A DNA stretch of 64,000 nucleotides, taken from assembly GCA_902806565.1 (NCBI GenBank), contig CADCXA010000062.1:558001-622000 (forward strand), written 5' to 3'. A program made the position numbers and the translations under genes. How positions within the stretch are numbered: the first letter of the stretch is position 1; the number at the start of each line of letters is the position of its first letter. The stretch is from Hypoxylon rubiginosum (lineage: Eukaryota > Ascomycota > Sordariomycetes > Xylariales > Hypoxylaceae). Shown in pieces: positions 22,695 to 34,700 of the stretch. Below the pieces are notes generated by a model. The model ran no database searches. It was not told the DNA's origin and was given only the letters and a program-made list of their open reading frames with translations.

Positions 22695-24665
22695 AATGCG
22701 CGCGCTGCGGAAGTCCTGTGTAACTGCTTACTCTGGGAATTCTGATCTCCGGCGTAGTGCACGTTTTTTTTGAAGTATGAAAGGATGCTAGATTCGTCTA
22801 TGACCTGAGAGTATAGTTCGGCGTCGGGTCCAAGAAACAATTAGCAACAGCGAAGAAAGACGGTGCAGGTAAAAATGTCTGTTTCGATGTGTAAAAGAGT
22901 TAAGGTAAGATGGTCGTTCGTTTAGGCGTCGAAGTAGATAGAAACTCCGGGTGCGTGCCTCTGACACATATAAGCGAGGGAGGCAGGATTTCCCACTGAG
23001 ACATTCTCGGCCAATCAGGATCTCGGGGAATGATATTTGTTTCGGACTTCACCAACTCTTCGGTTAGTAAGCGGGTGTCAGCTTGCCCATCTTACCCGAG
23101 AGTTTGGGCTGTGCATTGGTGGCTTGAAGGATCTCCTCTTAGCATCCCACAGGATGCGAGTAGCCGTGCGACATGGGAGAGATGCCATTGAGAACGGGTT
23201 GAATCCCGATTATTGGTATCCTCGAATCGGGAACAATTGTTCGTTCGGGAACGCAAGCCAGATTAATTTATGTCAACATTGAAGGGTACCAGGTAGGTAT
23301 ATAAATAGCCCACTCTCCGCCTAGGTCAGATTGATGATCTCCCCCTTTAATGATTAGAGCTCCCAACATGTCGATTATGGTGCGGTTTTAATTACAATTC
23401 CAGGCGCACGATTTCTATACAGATGAAACTTGATTATCTGCTCAACACATGCCCAGTTCCCATGCTTCATAATTGCCAACCTCCGGTTTTTACTTTTATT
23501 GTTGTCTTTCGCCGCGGAGGGAATATCTCACTTGGACAACACCACGCTCAACCTTAACACTGCATTGCGCTTCCTGATAATCACAAGCTCTGATAGTAAG
23601 TTTCGCTGAATCTTCAGCAGTGTCTATGATAAAAAGTTCGGTTGAAACTAGAAACAGGCACTCGTCATCTTTAATCAGAAGGGCACACCAGTTTATATAA
23701 GGTCGTTCTAACCACCAAGTTACACACCACCGGCTAACGGGAAATTAACGGGTAACGATGGCCAAAAGATCGCCACGCCCTAGTATAGCATTGCGGTCGA
23801 TATGGTATTTAACGCAGTGCAACCACACGCTTTGGTTGAGTTGACGTTAAGCTAGGGTACAATTCTTCTTCATTGGTTGATCGAAGAAAAACAAAACATG
23901 AACTATACCTCGCCAAGCAGGTCACTTCGTAGCTACAGTTTCAAACATCGTGCTGTACGTGAGAACTGACAATATCACGTTGGTGAGCATTCTCATCACA
24001 AGACCTCGTATTTACGCTACTTAATGCCTGATATGAATTGGTTCATTGAAGTTGAAGTTTTTTGGGTAGGTAGGCCAATCGACCCCGAGTCAATTAAGAT
24101 TGTCGCACAGATATATGAAGCTTATTGTGAAGTCCTAGCTGCGAGTCACGAGAGCCTCTCATTGCTATACAAAAGAGGAAGTTTAGCAGAAGTCCTGGTC
24201 GCTAGACGGGTTCAACTACGAGCATCTATATAGAACGACCAACTGCAACAAGGGGAACTAATTGGAGCTGAGGTTGCTATACCTATTTCGGGTTGATCTA
24301 TGTTATCTTAAGTAAGTGATCTAGTTCCGAATGGTCACCATGCTGCACTATAATTGCAGCATAAATGCTCGCGCATCTTGCCGCCAATTCGGGAGTCATG
24401 TCGCGCTTCAATCACCCGACCCGGCCACCGCTTCGAGATTCGAAACGATCCTAATGAAGCCGACAACAACCAGCCAGACGATAAGGTGAAGGTGAGGTAA
24501 AGCGGATATCGTGTGATTCTACCTCGGATGCAGACTGGGTGAAAGGTGCAGCTCAACCAAAGCCAATATTTATATATAAATATAGCATGGGCCATCACCA
24601 AATTTCACTTCCAATCTTCAGCAGTCACACATCGTGGAAGCTCCCAATCACGCCCTACTCTAACT
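22695..24665. other. Gene-poor stretch, no clear features
   Basis: About 2 kb upstream of the hydrolase and of the glycoside hydrolase pseudogene. Short frames (for example 23037-23282 and 24024-24233) have no family features. A tRNA-like T-arm near 23205 was tested and rejected. Confidence 0.45.
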
Positions 24666-24961
24666 ATGAGGCTCTCTATGAGGCTCTCTAATATTGGCGT
24701 AGTAGCTTGCCTTTTTGCTCAGATTATTTTGCCCTCCCTACTGAGGAGCTCGCGTCACGAGCTAACTCGCCATCATGGGCCGGAACAAATGACTACTTCC
24801 TGATAGGACTGTCCGAGTCGGTACAGAATGATTATATCAACGACCTAGCTTCCTTCGGCGCCAAGGTCGTGCGGCTGTGGGTGAACGGACAAAGTGCCGG
24901 GTCGTGCCAGAAGGGCAGCACGACCGCGAAGACCATCCCGGTGCTCGAGAGCTCTCTGCGC

Positions 24962-25344
24962 CAGCGCTTCCAGTCAATCAAAGCAGTCAAAGAAATAACT
25001 TTTATTTGAATTGTATAAGACCGAACCAAATATTTGAATATTTACAATTGATTGAGGCTATTCCCGACCGGTCTAATTATCTGACCAATAGGAAGGCTTC
25101 CAGGGCCTATGGACCCATATTAAAAGCCAAACCACCAAAAATCATCGGTATATATCCCCATTTTACCATTCCATATTAAGTAATTAGTGGGTCTATATAT
25201 ACGTCATTTTCGACCGGTTAATCAATCAATTATATAAAAAATCTAATTGGTCCCGGTAAATTTCTAAAATTCTCTGATTGGGCAGTCTGAACCAAGTCAA
25301 ATGTCAATCGAACCAATCATGTGATTGATTGATTGGAAGCGCTG
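24962..25344. mobile_element. 383-base non-autonomous hAT element (MITE)
   Basis: Flanked by a perfect 8-base target duplication CTCTGCGC (24954-24961 and 25345-25352), which is diagnostic of hAT transposons. Terminal inverted repeats read CAGCGCTTCCAGTCAATCAA at the left and CAGCGCTTCCAATCAATCAA on the opposite strand at the right. It has no coding capacity. Removing it with one duplication restores the reading frame of the glycoside hydrolase gene. Both ends resemble those of the 3.9 kb degraded element at 32898-36839. Confidence 0.93.
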
Positions 25345-25689
25345 CTCTGCGCAACTACGACGACACGGTCCTCGACGCCATCGACGCCGTCCTGGTCAAG
25401 CTCGCGGCCAAGGGCATCAAGACCATCATCTCGCCGCACGACGCCGCGAACCAGTTCAAGAGCGGCAGCTCGGACCCCTACTGGAACGCGTACGGCTCGG
25501 GCTACTTCTACGAGAGTCAGGACGCCTTCGACGACTACGACGCGCGCCTGAGCCACGTGCTCAGCTACGAGGGCAAGATCTCGGGCCGGGTGTGGAAGAA
25601 CTGGAGCGCCGCTATCGCGGCCTTCGACCTGCAGAACGAGCCCATGTCGACCGAGACCGAGGAGTGCGCGGGTGCCGCGTGTCAGGACT

Positions 25690-25918
25690 TAGGTCTTGTT
25701 ACACAGACCTTAGCCCTTACTATCCAGGAGGTATCATGACCCTTGGAATAGCGATATCGGGTGTTTACACCACCAGGGATATCGGAGGCGGAGCTCCCTG
25801 GCCTGATAGGCTTCTTTGTCCGTTGTTCCTGTATATACCAAGACGCTTGTAGCTGTTAGGTTTGTAGCTCCTCGTGGAACAACGTTGTAGTTACCCTTAT
25901 TGCTAGAACGGTCTCGTG
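25690..25918. mobile_element. Probable solo LTR or similar insertion in the glycoside hydrolase gene
   Basis: About 230 bases interrupt the gene between residues GAACQD and TAGASW, with GAC repeated at both junctions. Inside it TGTTACACAGACC (25699) and, on the opposite strand at the other end, TGTCACGAGACC form imperfect inverted ends of TG...CA type, as in LTRs. A clear 5-base duplication was not found and a near-palindrome TTAGGTCT/AGACCTTA sits at the left junction, so the class and exact limits are uncertain. Confidence 0.5.
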
Positions 25919-26448
25919 ACACCGCGGGCGCGAGCTGGGTCTGCGGCCGCGCCCGGCACATGCGCGGGGTCCTGGGCGCCGACAACCCCATCAAGATCGC
26001 GTCCGGCGGCCTCGGCGGCGACGTCTCCAAAGGCTGCACCTTCATGCCGGCGGCCGTCAATTGCCCGGAGCTCGACGTGATCGCGATCCACCGGTACGCG
26101 GGCACCGAGGCCGCGAACCCCAACGAGTGGTCCGCGGCGGCGGCCGGCTACGTGGCGCGGGCCGGCGGCAAGCTGGTGTACGTCGAGGAGTGGGGCGTCC
26201 GGCAGTACGGCGGCGGCGCCGCGGAGGCCGGCGTCGAGTACCCGGCGCAGGCCGGCGACATGAACGAGGCCGGGCTGCCGGCGCTGTACTGGCAGATCGT
26301 GTCGCCCAGGACGTGCGGCTACGATCCCGCGCAGGACCCGGACGACTCGTTCAGCATCTTTACCGACTCCGGCGTGGATATCGCGGGCCCTATGAAGAAG
26401 GCGTCGAGCACGACGGGGCTCCAGGACTGGACTGGTATCATCTATTAG

Positions 26449-27000
26449 GCGTAGAGCTGCCTAGCTATCAGGCAGTATCAGAGTGTACATGCCAACGTTG
26501 GATTCTTGCTGCTGTTGGATTCTTATCTACTGGTCACATTAAGGAGCAGAATAAAATGTACCTGCTACAAAATCACACCGGTTTTCGAGGCCTTAGTCCA
26601 TTTTGGTTAATGGTTTATGCTATTGGTAACCACTTTCTCTATCGCACCTCAATTCTTCTACCAATGACATTACGCCTCCCCTTAAAACGAGCCCCTATTT
26701 TTGTGCTACAACTCCATGGGTCTCCATCTCCCTTCTACATGCTGAAATATTTATTTCTTAGGAAGATCTTGAACTCGAGTTATTAATATTTCAGGAAGAT
26801 TTTAATTTGTCGAGGTCGTTAGAGTCGAAATAGTTGCTATTGCCGCCATACTGAGGCTTCGATAGAATCCAGGGGTATGCGAAATATTTTGTTAAAAGAC
26901 AAGCTACGTATGTCAGTACCTTGGTCCTTTTCAAAGAAAATGTGAACGGTAGAGACTTACGGAAATCTGGTAAAGGGTCTGTCGAATTTCAAAGGGCATG
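26449..27000. other. Intergenic, no features seen
   Basis: 3' flank of the glycoside hydrolase pseudogene. No domain or RNA gene recognised. Confidence 0.45.
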
Positions 27001-27228
27001 TCAACTTGTCAGAACTCCCGAAGCCTTAGTCCGAGACTTGCGTAGCCTCTTGGTTTCACACGGTAGGCATTCGAAATGCAGATTGCCAGGCAGCATATTC
27101 AACTTCAGGTTGGGGCAGTCCTCTGTGGCTGCTAAAGGATGTGGACAGACGGGACCGAAGTTTCTGACGTATATCTGTCTAGCCCCGCAAGTTTTGCAAT
27201 TCAAGGGCGTGCAGTCGGCGCGACACAT
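27001..27228 (-). CDS. Possible small cysteine-rich protein
   Basis: A 75-codon frame from the ATG at 27228. Eight cysteines lie in its first 56 residues: MCRADC, NCKTC, GPVCPHP, EDCPN and FECLPC, with a basic tail KRLRKSRTK. The spaced Cys pairs (C-x2-C twice plus C-x3-C) resemble the many small fungal zinc-ribbon-like proteins that lack a signal peptide. No family is recognised and no intron is needed. It could equally be a chance frame, although its cysteine spacing is unusual for one. Confidence 0.35.
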   Translation of the reverse strand: MCRADCTPLNCKTCGARQIYVRNFGPVCPHPLAATEDCPNLKLNMLPGNLHFECLPCETKRLRKSRTKASGVLTS

Positions 27229-28649
27229 GTTGGTGGGCGTTCGATTGGTTGCTTAAGAATGTTGTAGATGGGTTGCTGCAGTCTGAAGACAAGAAATGGA
27301 CTAGATATCTGGTATCGGGCATCTAGTGGAAGTAGTAAGGTACGTGTAAGGTATGGGACTTAATTTGGTGCTGATGGGAGAAGGAATTATACTGCTTCGT
27401 GGAGATAGTTCAATATATAGACTCCTGAGAAGAAGGAGACATCTGAGTCTACGCAACAGAGATTTACTCTAATGGTGGCATGATTCGCACAATATCACTG
27501 AATCACAAATGCTTGATATCATGAGGTCTACTTCTACCATCTCAAGTCACTGCCATGCGACCGGATGAATAACATTTTAGTGCTCGGCTAGTCCTATATT
27601 CTACTCTGGTCAGACTCAACTACTATGCAACATTTGGCTGCTCATGTGAGTGTCCTTGATGGAAGTACCTCCTATTAGAGTGAATATGAATTGCTGGACC
27701 TCGCGGAATAATATAAGTCATACCGGAAAGCATGCTTGTAGCCAGACAATAAAACGTAGTAAAGTCCGCGAATGCCAGCAATCGGTGTTGAGCGGAAAAA
27801 TAATAATTCAAACCTAGTCAATCCACCAATCAATATTTCGTCTACTTCAATGCGTGTCTAGACTGTTATGTCGCTAACTGCCGAGTTGACGATATGAGAA
27901 ATGACGAGATTGTACGAGGACTTTTACTGCTTAAGGCACCCGTGTGTACATACAGGAACAGAGCCATCATGCTCTTATATCAGTTCCTTTCCAGACTAAC
28001 ATACCTACCTGCTAAGGTACCTACCTCCTAGCCCCTTGATTATCACAAGGGCCACATCCCGAACATAGACAGTACAGCACTATCTTAGGAGAGATTTGGT
28101 AAATAACTAATAAGATTGTATGTGGTATAACTTAATACCATCATGTCAACTGGTAAGAGTGTAGAATAAGTATACGGAGCTAACTATGGATTGTTGCCGA
28201 GCATATCAATCTCTTGGTGTCTTGGATGATGACGATCCCCTAAGTTCCAATAATTCTATCGTACGGCCGTAGTGGCTAGACCTCCACGCCGGCCCCACGG
28301 GGTGCCGCCCCGATGCCCGATGATAAGCAGACGGAGCTGAACAAGACCCCTGTCGTCGTGCATCTCCTAGAATGATCCCTATCTGTGATTGGTGGACTCG
28401 GATAAGCATAGTTCAGCTGCTCCCGCTTACGACCCTCCCTGTAGCCAATGAGGTATTGTGTATTTTTAACGATACGATCCTTCCATGATCTCGGTGGGTT
28501 GAGTTACTCCGGCCCGTTGGCTATTACTACTCGGCCGGCGCGAAGACCTAAAGAGCCATCTGTTTAGCTGGAATTGTATAAGGCACCGTTCGTTACGACT
28601 TTGAACATTCGGAACAAGGAAAACAGGCATATGAAAGTGAAACACCGGC
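27229..28649. other. Intergenic, no clear features
   Basis: 1.4 kb of ordinary composition. A run of ACCTACC/GGTACC motifs lies at 27999-28030. No gene recognised. Confidence 0.45.
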
Positions 28650-30051
28650 ATGTCCGGTTCGACGACCTACGAGGGCCAATTGTGCTGCGCTATCTGCGGC
28701 GACGTCATCTTGCCACCAACGCCAGAGCCCAGCGCATCTTTGAGGTGGCAGACAGAAGCCGTGCTTCTCAGCGACCCGGATCAGGAGTTCGAACAACTGG
28801 AGAGACACTACCGGGGCGGTAAGAAGCGAGGTGCGCCGAGACTAGATCCTCACGTCGGGCAAGAGATCCAAAAGGACCGCGCCCACGTTATCGAAGGAGA
28901 CCGCCTCCGGATCCTACCAGCTGAGGAGGAGAATGAGGAAGGGGAAGAAGAAAACCCGGGCCGAGAACGGGAGTGTGTTCGGGCTAACAACTCGTATATC
29001 TACGAGGAGAATGATCAGTGGGCCGTGACGCCGTATTACATCGCGACGCATGGCGCGTGCCTCGAGGTGGCCGAGGATACTATGCGTCGCTCACCCCACG
29101 ATATCATCGTCCGTGATCTGCGCACCTTGTGGAAAGCGCTTCGCATGCGCTTCGAGGTCGATGATAGTTACTATATGAGCACGGTGACTGGTGCTGTCTC
29201 CCGGCCGCAGCGTGTCCAACTACCGCACGGCTACTATATGCCTTTTCGGCCTTCTCGCTTAGCGAGCGGAGATCCCTCAAGTGAGCATAGCGCTACAGAC
29301 AGCTCAGTCGGTGATCATGAGCGCTGGGTTCGTATAAAATGTTTCTATGGGGCAATTCGCGCTCCTTTATTTCTGATAAACGCAGAGCTGACTGGTCGTG
29401 TAGGAAGCGTCTTATCCCCTTTTCGTGCCTAAGTTAACCTCGGCCATCCTCGAAAACCTCAGGAGCCTACCACCAGCTACGGCAGCTATTCCGGAATCGC
29501 TAGCATTCCAAAAGCGGTTCCTAGCGCTGCCACCCGAGCTGCGCGACCACGTATGCTCGTTCCTGGTTTCACGTAACGGTATGCGAAGCGCATGCAACGG
29601 GCTACTGCCGCAGTGGGTATGGCGCGACGTTCTGCTGACCGGGAAATGTCTTCCTTTCCTCCCAGAAATAGACGCGAGCGTCGTCCAGGGCTTCTGCACT
29701 CTGTGGGAGGAGGAGGAGGAGGAAGGTCGAGGAAGGGAGCTCAACTGGGAGTTTCTTGTTCGCAGGCTCAGCCAGGAGGATTGGAGCATCTGGGACGCCG
29801 AGAGCAGCTCGCTAAAGGTGCCGAACGGCTTACGCAACCGGAGGCGTGTCTGGCAGCTGGTAGAGGAGATGTACGTTGGCGACCTCGTGCCGGTGCAACG
29901 GACTACACAGGGTACTTATTGCGTAGCTGTACCTCGTTATTGGGATAGGGCTGGCGAGCTCGTATATCCTGTTATGAGGATAAAGGTAGGCTCAAAAGAC
30001 AAGCAGCAATTGTTAGGGGGTTCCTTAGGTAGCCACCTTCCGGCTGCTTAG
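28650..30051 (+). CDS. F-box domain protein, 3' end abutting an AT-rich tract
   Basis: Fungal F-box protein, the substrate receptor type of SCF ubiquitin ligases. Exon 1 (28650-29327) begins with a zinc-binding pair QLCCAICGDVI, has an acidic segment EEENEEGEEEN and reads NDQWAVTPYYIATHGACLEV. An intron 29328-29403 (GTTCGT...GTGTAG, 76 bases) joins ERW to EASYPLF in phase. Exon 2 contains the F-box FLALPPELRDHVCSFLVSR and a tail with VWQLVEEMYVGDLVP. The predicted protein is 441 residues. The last 15 or so residues look unlike the rest, and the AT-rich tract starts about 40 bases after the stop. The true C-terminus may therefore have been lost to that insertion. The target protein is unknown. 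Confidence 0.72.
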
Positions 30052-30094
30052 GCCGCGTAAAATGGGTGACTCCCCACTGTAAAATGATCCAGTT

Positions 30095-30950
30095 AGCTTT
30101 TTTAGGTTATACTTAAAAAAATTAATAATATAATCTTTTATATATTTTATAACCGCTTTATAACTACTTTATTATAAAAACTTAAATATTAAAAATTATA
30201 AATAATTTTAATTATAATTTAACTTAAAAATAAATTAAATATATAATAAAAAATTAAATATTTTATAATATTTTTTAATTATAACTTAATAATAACTTAA
30301 TAATAATTTAATAATAATTTAATAATAATTTTATAATAATTTATAAATATTTTATAAATATAAAAAGCTTAAATATTAAATTTTATTATAATTATAATAA
30401 GTTATAATATATATTTTTTATAATTTAAAATTATATTATTAATTTTTAGATTTTTTACCGGTTTAATAGTTTTAATTAACTATTAATTTTTTTAATAATA
30501 TTTAAAACTTAAAAAACTTAATTTAAAAAATTTAAAAAAAAAAATTTTAATAATTAAATTTTTCGTAGTTTTTACGATGTTTTTTACTATTAAATTTTAA
30601 AAATAATAAATATTTTTATTTAATATTAAAATATTATTAAAATTAAATAAAAAAAATTTTAATTTTAATATTAATATTAAATAAACTAAAAAAACTAAAT
30701 AAATTAAATAAAATAAAATAAAAAATATAATAAAAAAAAAGCTTAATAAGTGATTTTATAAAACTAAAAAACAAAATATTAATATAAGTTTTAAAAAAGT
30801 AAAAAAAAAATATTTATAACTTAATAAATTTAAATTATATATATTAAAATTCGTTGTTTAATAAACTAATAACTATAAAATAATATAAGAAGTTTATTTT
30901 AGCTTCTTTTAATAAAATAACGGATCTTTAAAACGAAATATAATTTTTAC
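30095..30950. repeat. AT-rich, RIP-degraded tract 2
   Basis: About 0.85 kb of near-pure A and T with scarce CA/TG, like tract 1. No ends or reading frames recognised. It separates the F-box gene from the 5' flank of the dehydrogenase pseudogene. Confidence 0.75.
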
Positions 30951-31730
30951 CGTGCGAGGGCAATAAGAAGAAGTTTAAGGCTTATGTACCTACAGTGAGA
31001 ATATCTACCAGATAGAGGCACTACGCACTGTGGAGATATAGTTCACCAAAACCGACTGCGCCCTTCATATAGTCCTTTCACTCATACGCGATGGCGAAAG
31101 CTCACGTTTTTCGTCATATAGCCCCCGAATATCGACACCGCCCGCAGCAAGACTTAGATGGCAGTTAAGGATCCTTGAGAGATTGCCTAATGCCGATTCT
31201 AACCATCCGGGCTATTTTCCACCCAATGGTGGACCGTGGTATAGAATCCGGCATACCTTCGGAATTCCGGTCTGCGGCATCGGTGCGGCATCGGCAGAGA
31301 CTGTTTAGGGAAGACATAGCGACTGGACGAGGGCACCCGATAAGTATTGTGTGATATTCGTCTCCGCACTTGGTGGAGACCCCTTGGCTAGAGACAGCTC
31401 ACCATAAGAGCACGAGATTGTCCGATATTGACTTTAGTCAAGTTTCTTACCTATCTGCTCATTCATGGCTTTAGCGGGATCCTTCACCTTGATATAGCGA
31501 ACGTGTTAGCGATTAAGTTACCCCTTAGTACTAGTATCGAGAGAGATAGACTCTAGATCTTAACCCAATAGTACTTGAGCCTTATGATGATTCTTGAGGT
31601 GTGTTGATATTTGAACATGACGAGCTAAGGACATCATTCAGTCATAAGTACTCTAACCAAGGCATCAGGACGAACAGTGGATGTGAACTCAGCCGCCTCG
31701 ATTTTATGCGAAACCCGCATTTACAACAAC
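30951..31730. other. Upstream region of the dehydrogenase pseudogene
   Basis: 0.8 kb of ordinary composition with no gene recognised. It presumably holds the former promoter. Confidence 0.4.
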
Positions 31731-34700
31731 ATGGCGAATCGTGGTGTCAATATTGATCCCAATATCTTCACGATTAAGGATCTACAGGAAGCGGGCTCCA
31801 AGAAACTGCCAAAGCCTGTTCGAGGTAGACTCCTCTAACCATCGACTCAGCTTTCGCTAAAGGATTTGCAGAGTACTACAACGAAGGGTCTATGGATATG
31901 ATCACGTAAAAATTGGCCTTTTCATCATGCTATAGAGACGAAATACTGATTTATTTCAAGGCTCCGAGATAATGAAGCAGCATACAACCGCTACAAAATC
32001 AGACCTCGCATATTGATCAATGTCTCCAAGATAGATACCTCGACGACAATCTTTGGAACCAAGGTGCGTAATTCTACGAGCCCCCTTTTGAGACATATGC
32101 TGATTCTCACGTTAGGTTTCCTTCCCGCTCGGGTTTGCCCCTGCAGCCATGCATAAAGCCGCCCATCCTGAGGGAGAGCTAGCAACTTCACGGGCCGCTG
32201 CGAAAGCAGGAATCTGCATGGGCTTGTCTACTTATTCGACATTTTCTCTCGAAGACGTTATCGCGCAAGGAAAGGGGAATCCTTACATGTTCCAAATAAC
32301 ACTGTTCCGGAACAGAGAAGCGGTACTCCAGATCCTAGAACGGGTAGAAGGTAAATCCTCCCGGCTATGGTAGGATCCTAGGGCTTTCGCAGCACGAGAT
32401 GGCTGACTTGAGGAATCAAGCGGCCGGGTACAAGGCTTTAGTACTCACGGTCGACGCCCCTATCCTGGGGAGGCGGCTCAACGAATATCGCAATTCCTTC
32501 GAACCGCCTGAAGGCACTACTTTCCCCAACATCAGCCTCGATCATAAAGCCAGCTTTATGAACTCTAGCGAACAGGATTTAATCAACGGTGAGGCCCCTC
32601 TTAACGTGTTTAAAAGTGAAGCGCACCAAGCCAAGGGAAGCGAGCTGACATAGGAAGCAGACGACACTGCCGATTGGGAGTCCGCCATATCGTGGTTCAG
32701 GCAGCGAACCAAACTCCCGCTCTGGCTCAAAGGCAGTTAAGTATCCAGCCATCTTCTCATATTCTCTTCTACCCACTAACTGAACATGCCACATTCGCAG
32801 TAAACGCCGTGGAGGACGTCGTACTTGCTATCCGCTACGGTCTTGATGGGATCATCATCTCAAACCACGGCGGAAGGCAGTTTGACGGAGTGTTAGCCAG
32901 CGGTTAAATCAAATTAATTGTATGATTGGTTTGATTGATAATTAACTTGGTATAAACTGGTAAATTAGGAAATTTTAGAAATTTAGTTAGCTTAATTAAA
33001 AAAATTTTTTAATTAATTATATAACAAATTAAAAAAAGCTATAGTAAACCTACTTATTATTTAATTTGATATAAATATTATAAGCTTTAAAATTAATATA
33101 TTATATAATTTTTATTTTATTTTTTATATAATTAATAACTTAATAAAATAAAAACGTTTAATTAAATATTATATTTAAAAAATTTAAAAAATAAAATAAT
33201 TAATATATATTAAATCTTAATTTTTATTTAATTTATTTATATATTATATATTATTTAAATATCTTAGATATATTATTTAAATATTAAAAATATATTTATT
33301 ATATATATAACTTTTAAATTTATTTAAATATTTAATAATATAATTAATAAAAATTATTATATATTAATTTTTTTTATAATTTTATATAAATTTTAATTAT
33401 TTATAAAATTTTATAATAATTAATATTTTCTTTTAATTTAATAATAATTAAATTTTATTATAATATATAATTATTTAATAATAAATATTTAATTAAAAAA
33501 CTATATTTTTAAAAAATATTATATAATAAATTTTATTATATATTATTATTAAAAAATATAAATATATTATAAATATTTAACTTTAAATAAGTATAAATTT
33601 AAATATTTTTAACTATAAAAATTACTTTATTTTTATTATAAATAAAATTAATAAAAATAAAAGCATTTAATTAAAAAAAAAAATATAATTTTATTATTAT
33701 TATAATAAATAAGGTAAAATTAAAATGTTTTAAAACATTTTAATTTTAATTACATAGATTTATTTTATAGTTAAATTTTAAACTAATTATAATATAATTT
33801 TATTAAATAAAAATAATAAATATTTAAATGTTAAAAATATTAATTTATAATTAAATTTAAAGATTAAAAAATAATTATAAAATTAAATAAAATATTATTT
33901 TATATTATATATAATTATAAACTTTAAAAAACTTTTAATTTAAATTATTAATATTTATAATATTTTTTTAATATAATAATTAAAATTAAAATTAAAAAAT
34001 TATTTGTTTTTTTTAATATTTAATTAATTAAAAACTTGTTTTTAAATTTAAATAATATAATTAATAATTAGTTAATCGAGGTTTTTAAATTAAATTATAT
34101 AATTATTACTTAGTAATTTTATTAATATATTATTTTAAAAATCTATTTATTTTTTAATATATAAATATTTTTTAATAAAAAAGCGGTAATAATAATAATA
34201 ATTTATTATATTAATAAAAAATAATAATAATAAACATATTTAATTACTTTAAAATATATTATAAAAAATTATATAAATAAAAATATAATAACTTATTTAA
34301 TTAAAATTATTAAATTATATAATATTAAAAATAAACTTAATAATTTTATATTAAATAATATTAATAATTAATAAATATTTAATATTTTAAATATAATATT
34401 ATTAACTTATTATAATTAATAATAAAACTTTTAAAAGTTTATTTTATTATTTTAATTTAAATTTTAATAACTTTAAATTAATTATTAAAAATTATTAAAT
34501 TTATTATTATAATTATATATTAAATATTATAATATTTTTTTTCATATAAATTAAGGAAAATACTAGCTAAATTATTATAATATTAATTATTAAAAAAACT
34601 TATTATATATTAAAATTTATTTATAAAATTTTATAATAATAATTAATATTTTATAAATTTATTAAATTAAATCGTTTAATTAATAATAATATAAATATAT

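Larger units (their letters stand above)
24666..26448 (+). pseudogene. Glycoside hydrolase (GH5-like, secreted) broken by a frameshift and two insertions
   Basis: Formerly a secreted plant-cell-wall glycosidase of the GH5/cellulase fold. A signal peptide starts at 24666 or 24678; the first 12 bases ATGAGGCTCTCT are tandemly duplicated. The frame then shifts by one base near 24730, before ALPTEELASR. The mature part reads WAGTNDYFLIGLSESVQND, AKVVRLWVNG, GIKTIISPHDA, AFDLQNEPM (acid/base Glu after Asn), LDVIAIHRYAG and KLVYVEEWGV (nucleophile Glu), ending at 26448. It is interrupted at SSLR/NYDD by the hAT MITE 24962-25344 and after GAACQD by foreign sequence (about 25690-25918). After these, coding resumes at TAGASWVCGRA. 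All catalytic residues survive in the fragments, so inactivation is recent or insertional rather than by decay. Confidence 0.8.

Noticed and set aside
23110..23230. tRNA-like T-arm CGGGTTGAATCCCG
   Set aside because: The loop lacks the invariant C of TTC, and no acceptor, D or anticodon arms can be paired around it.
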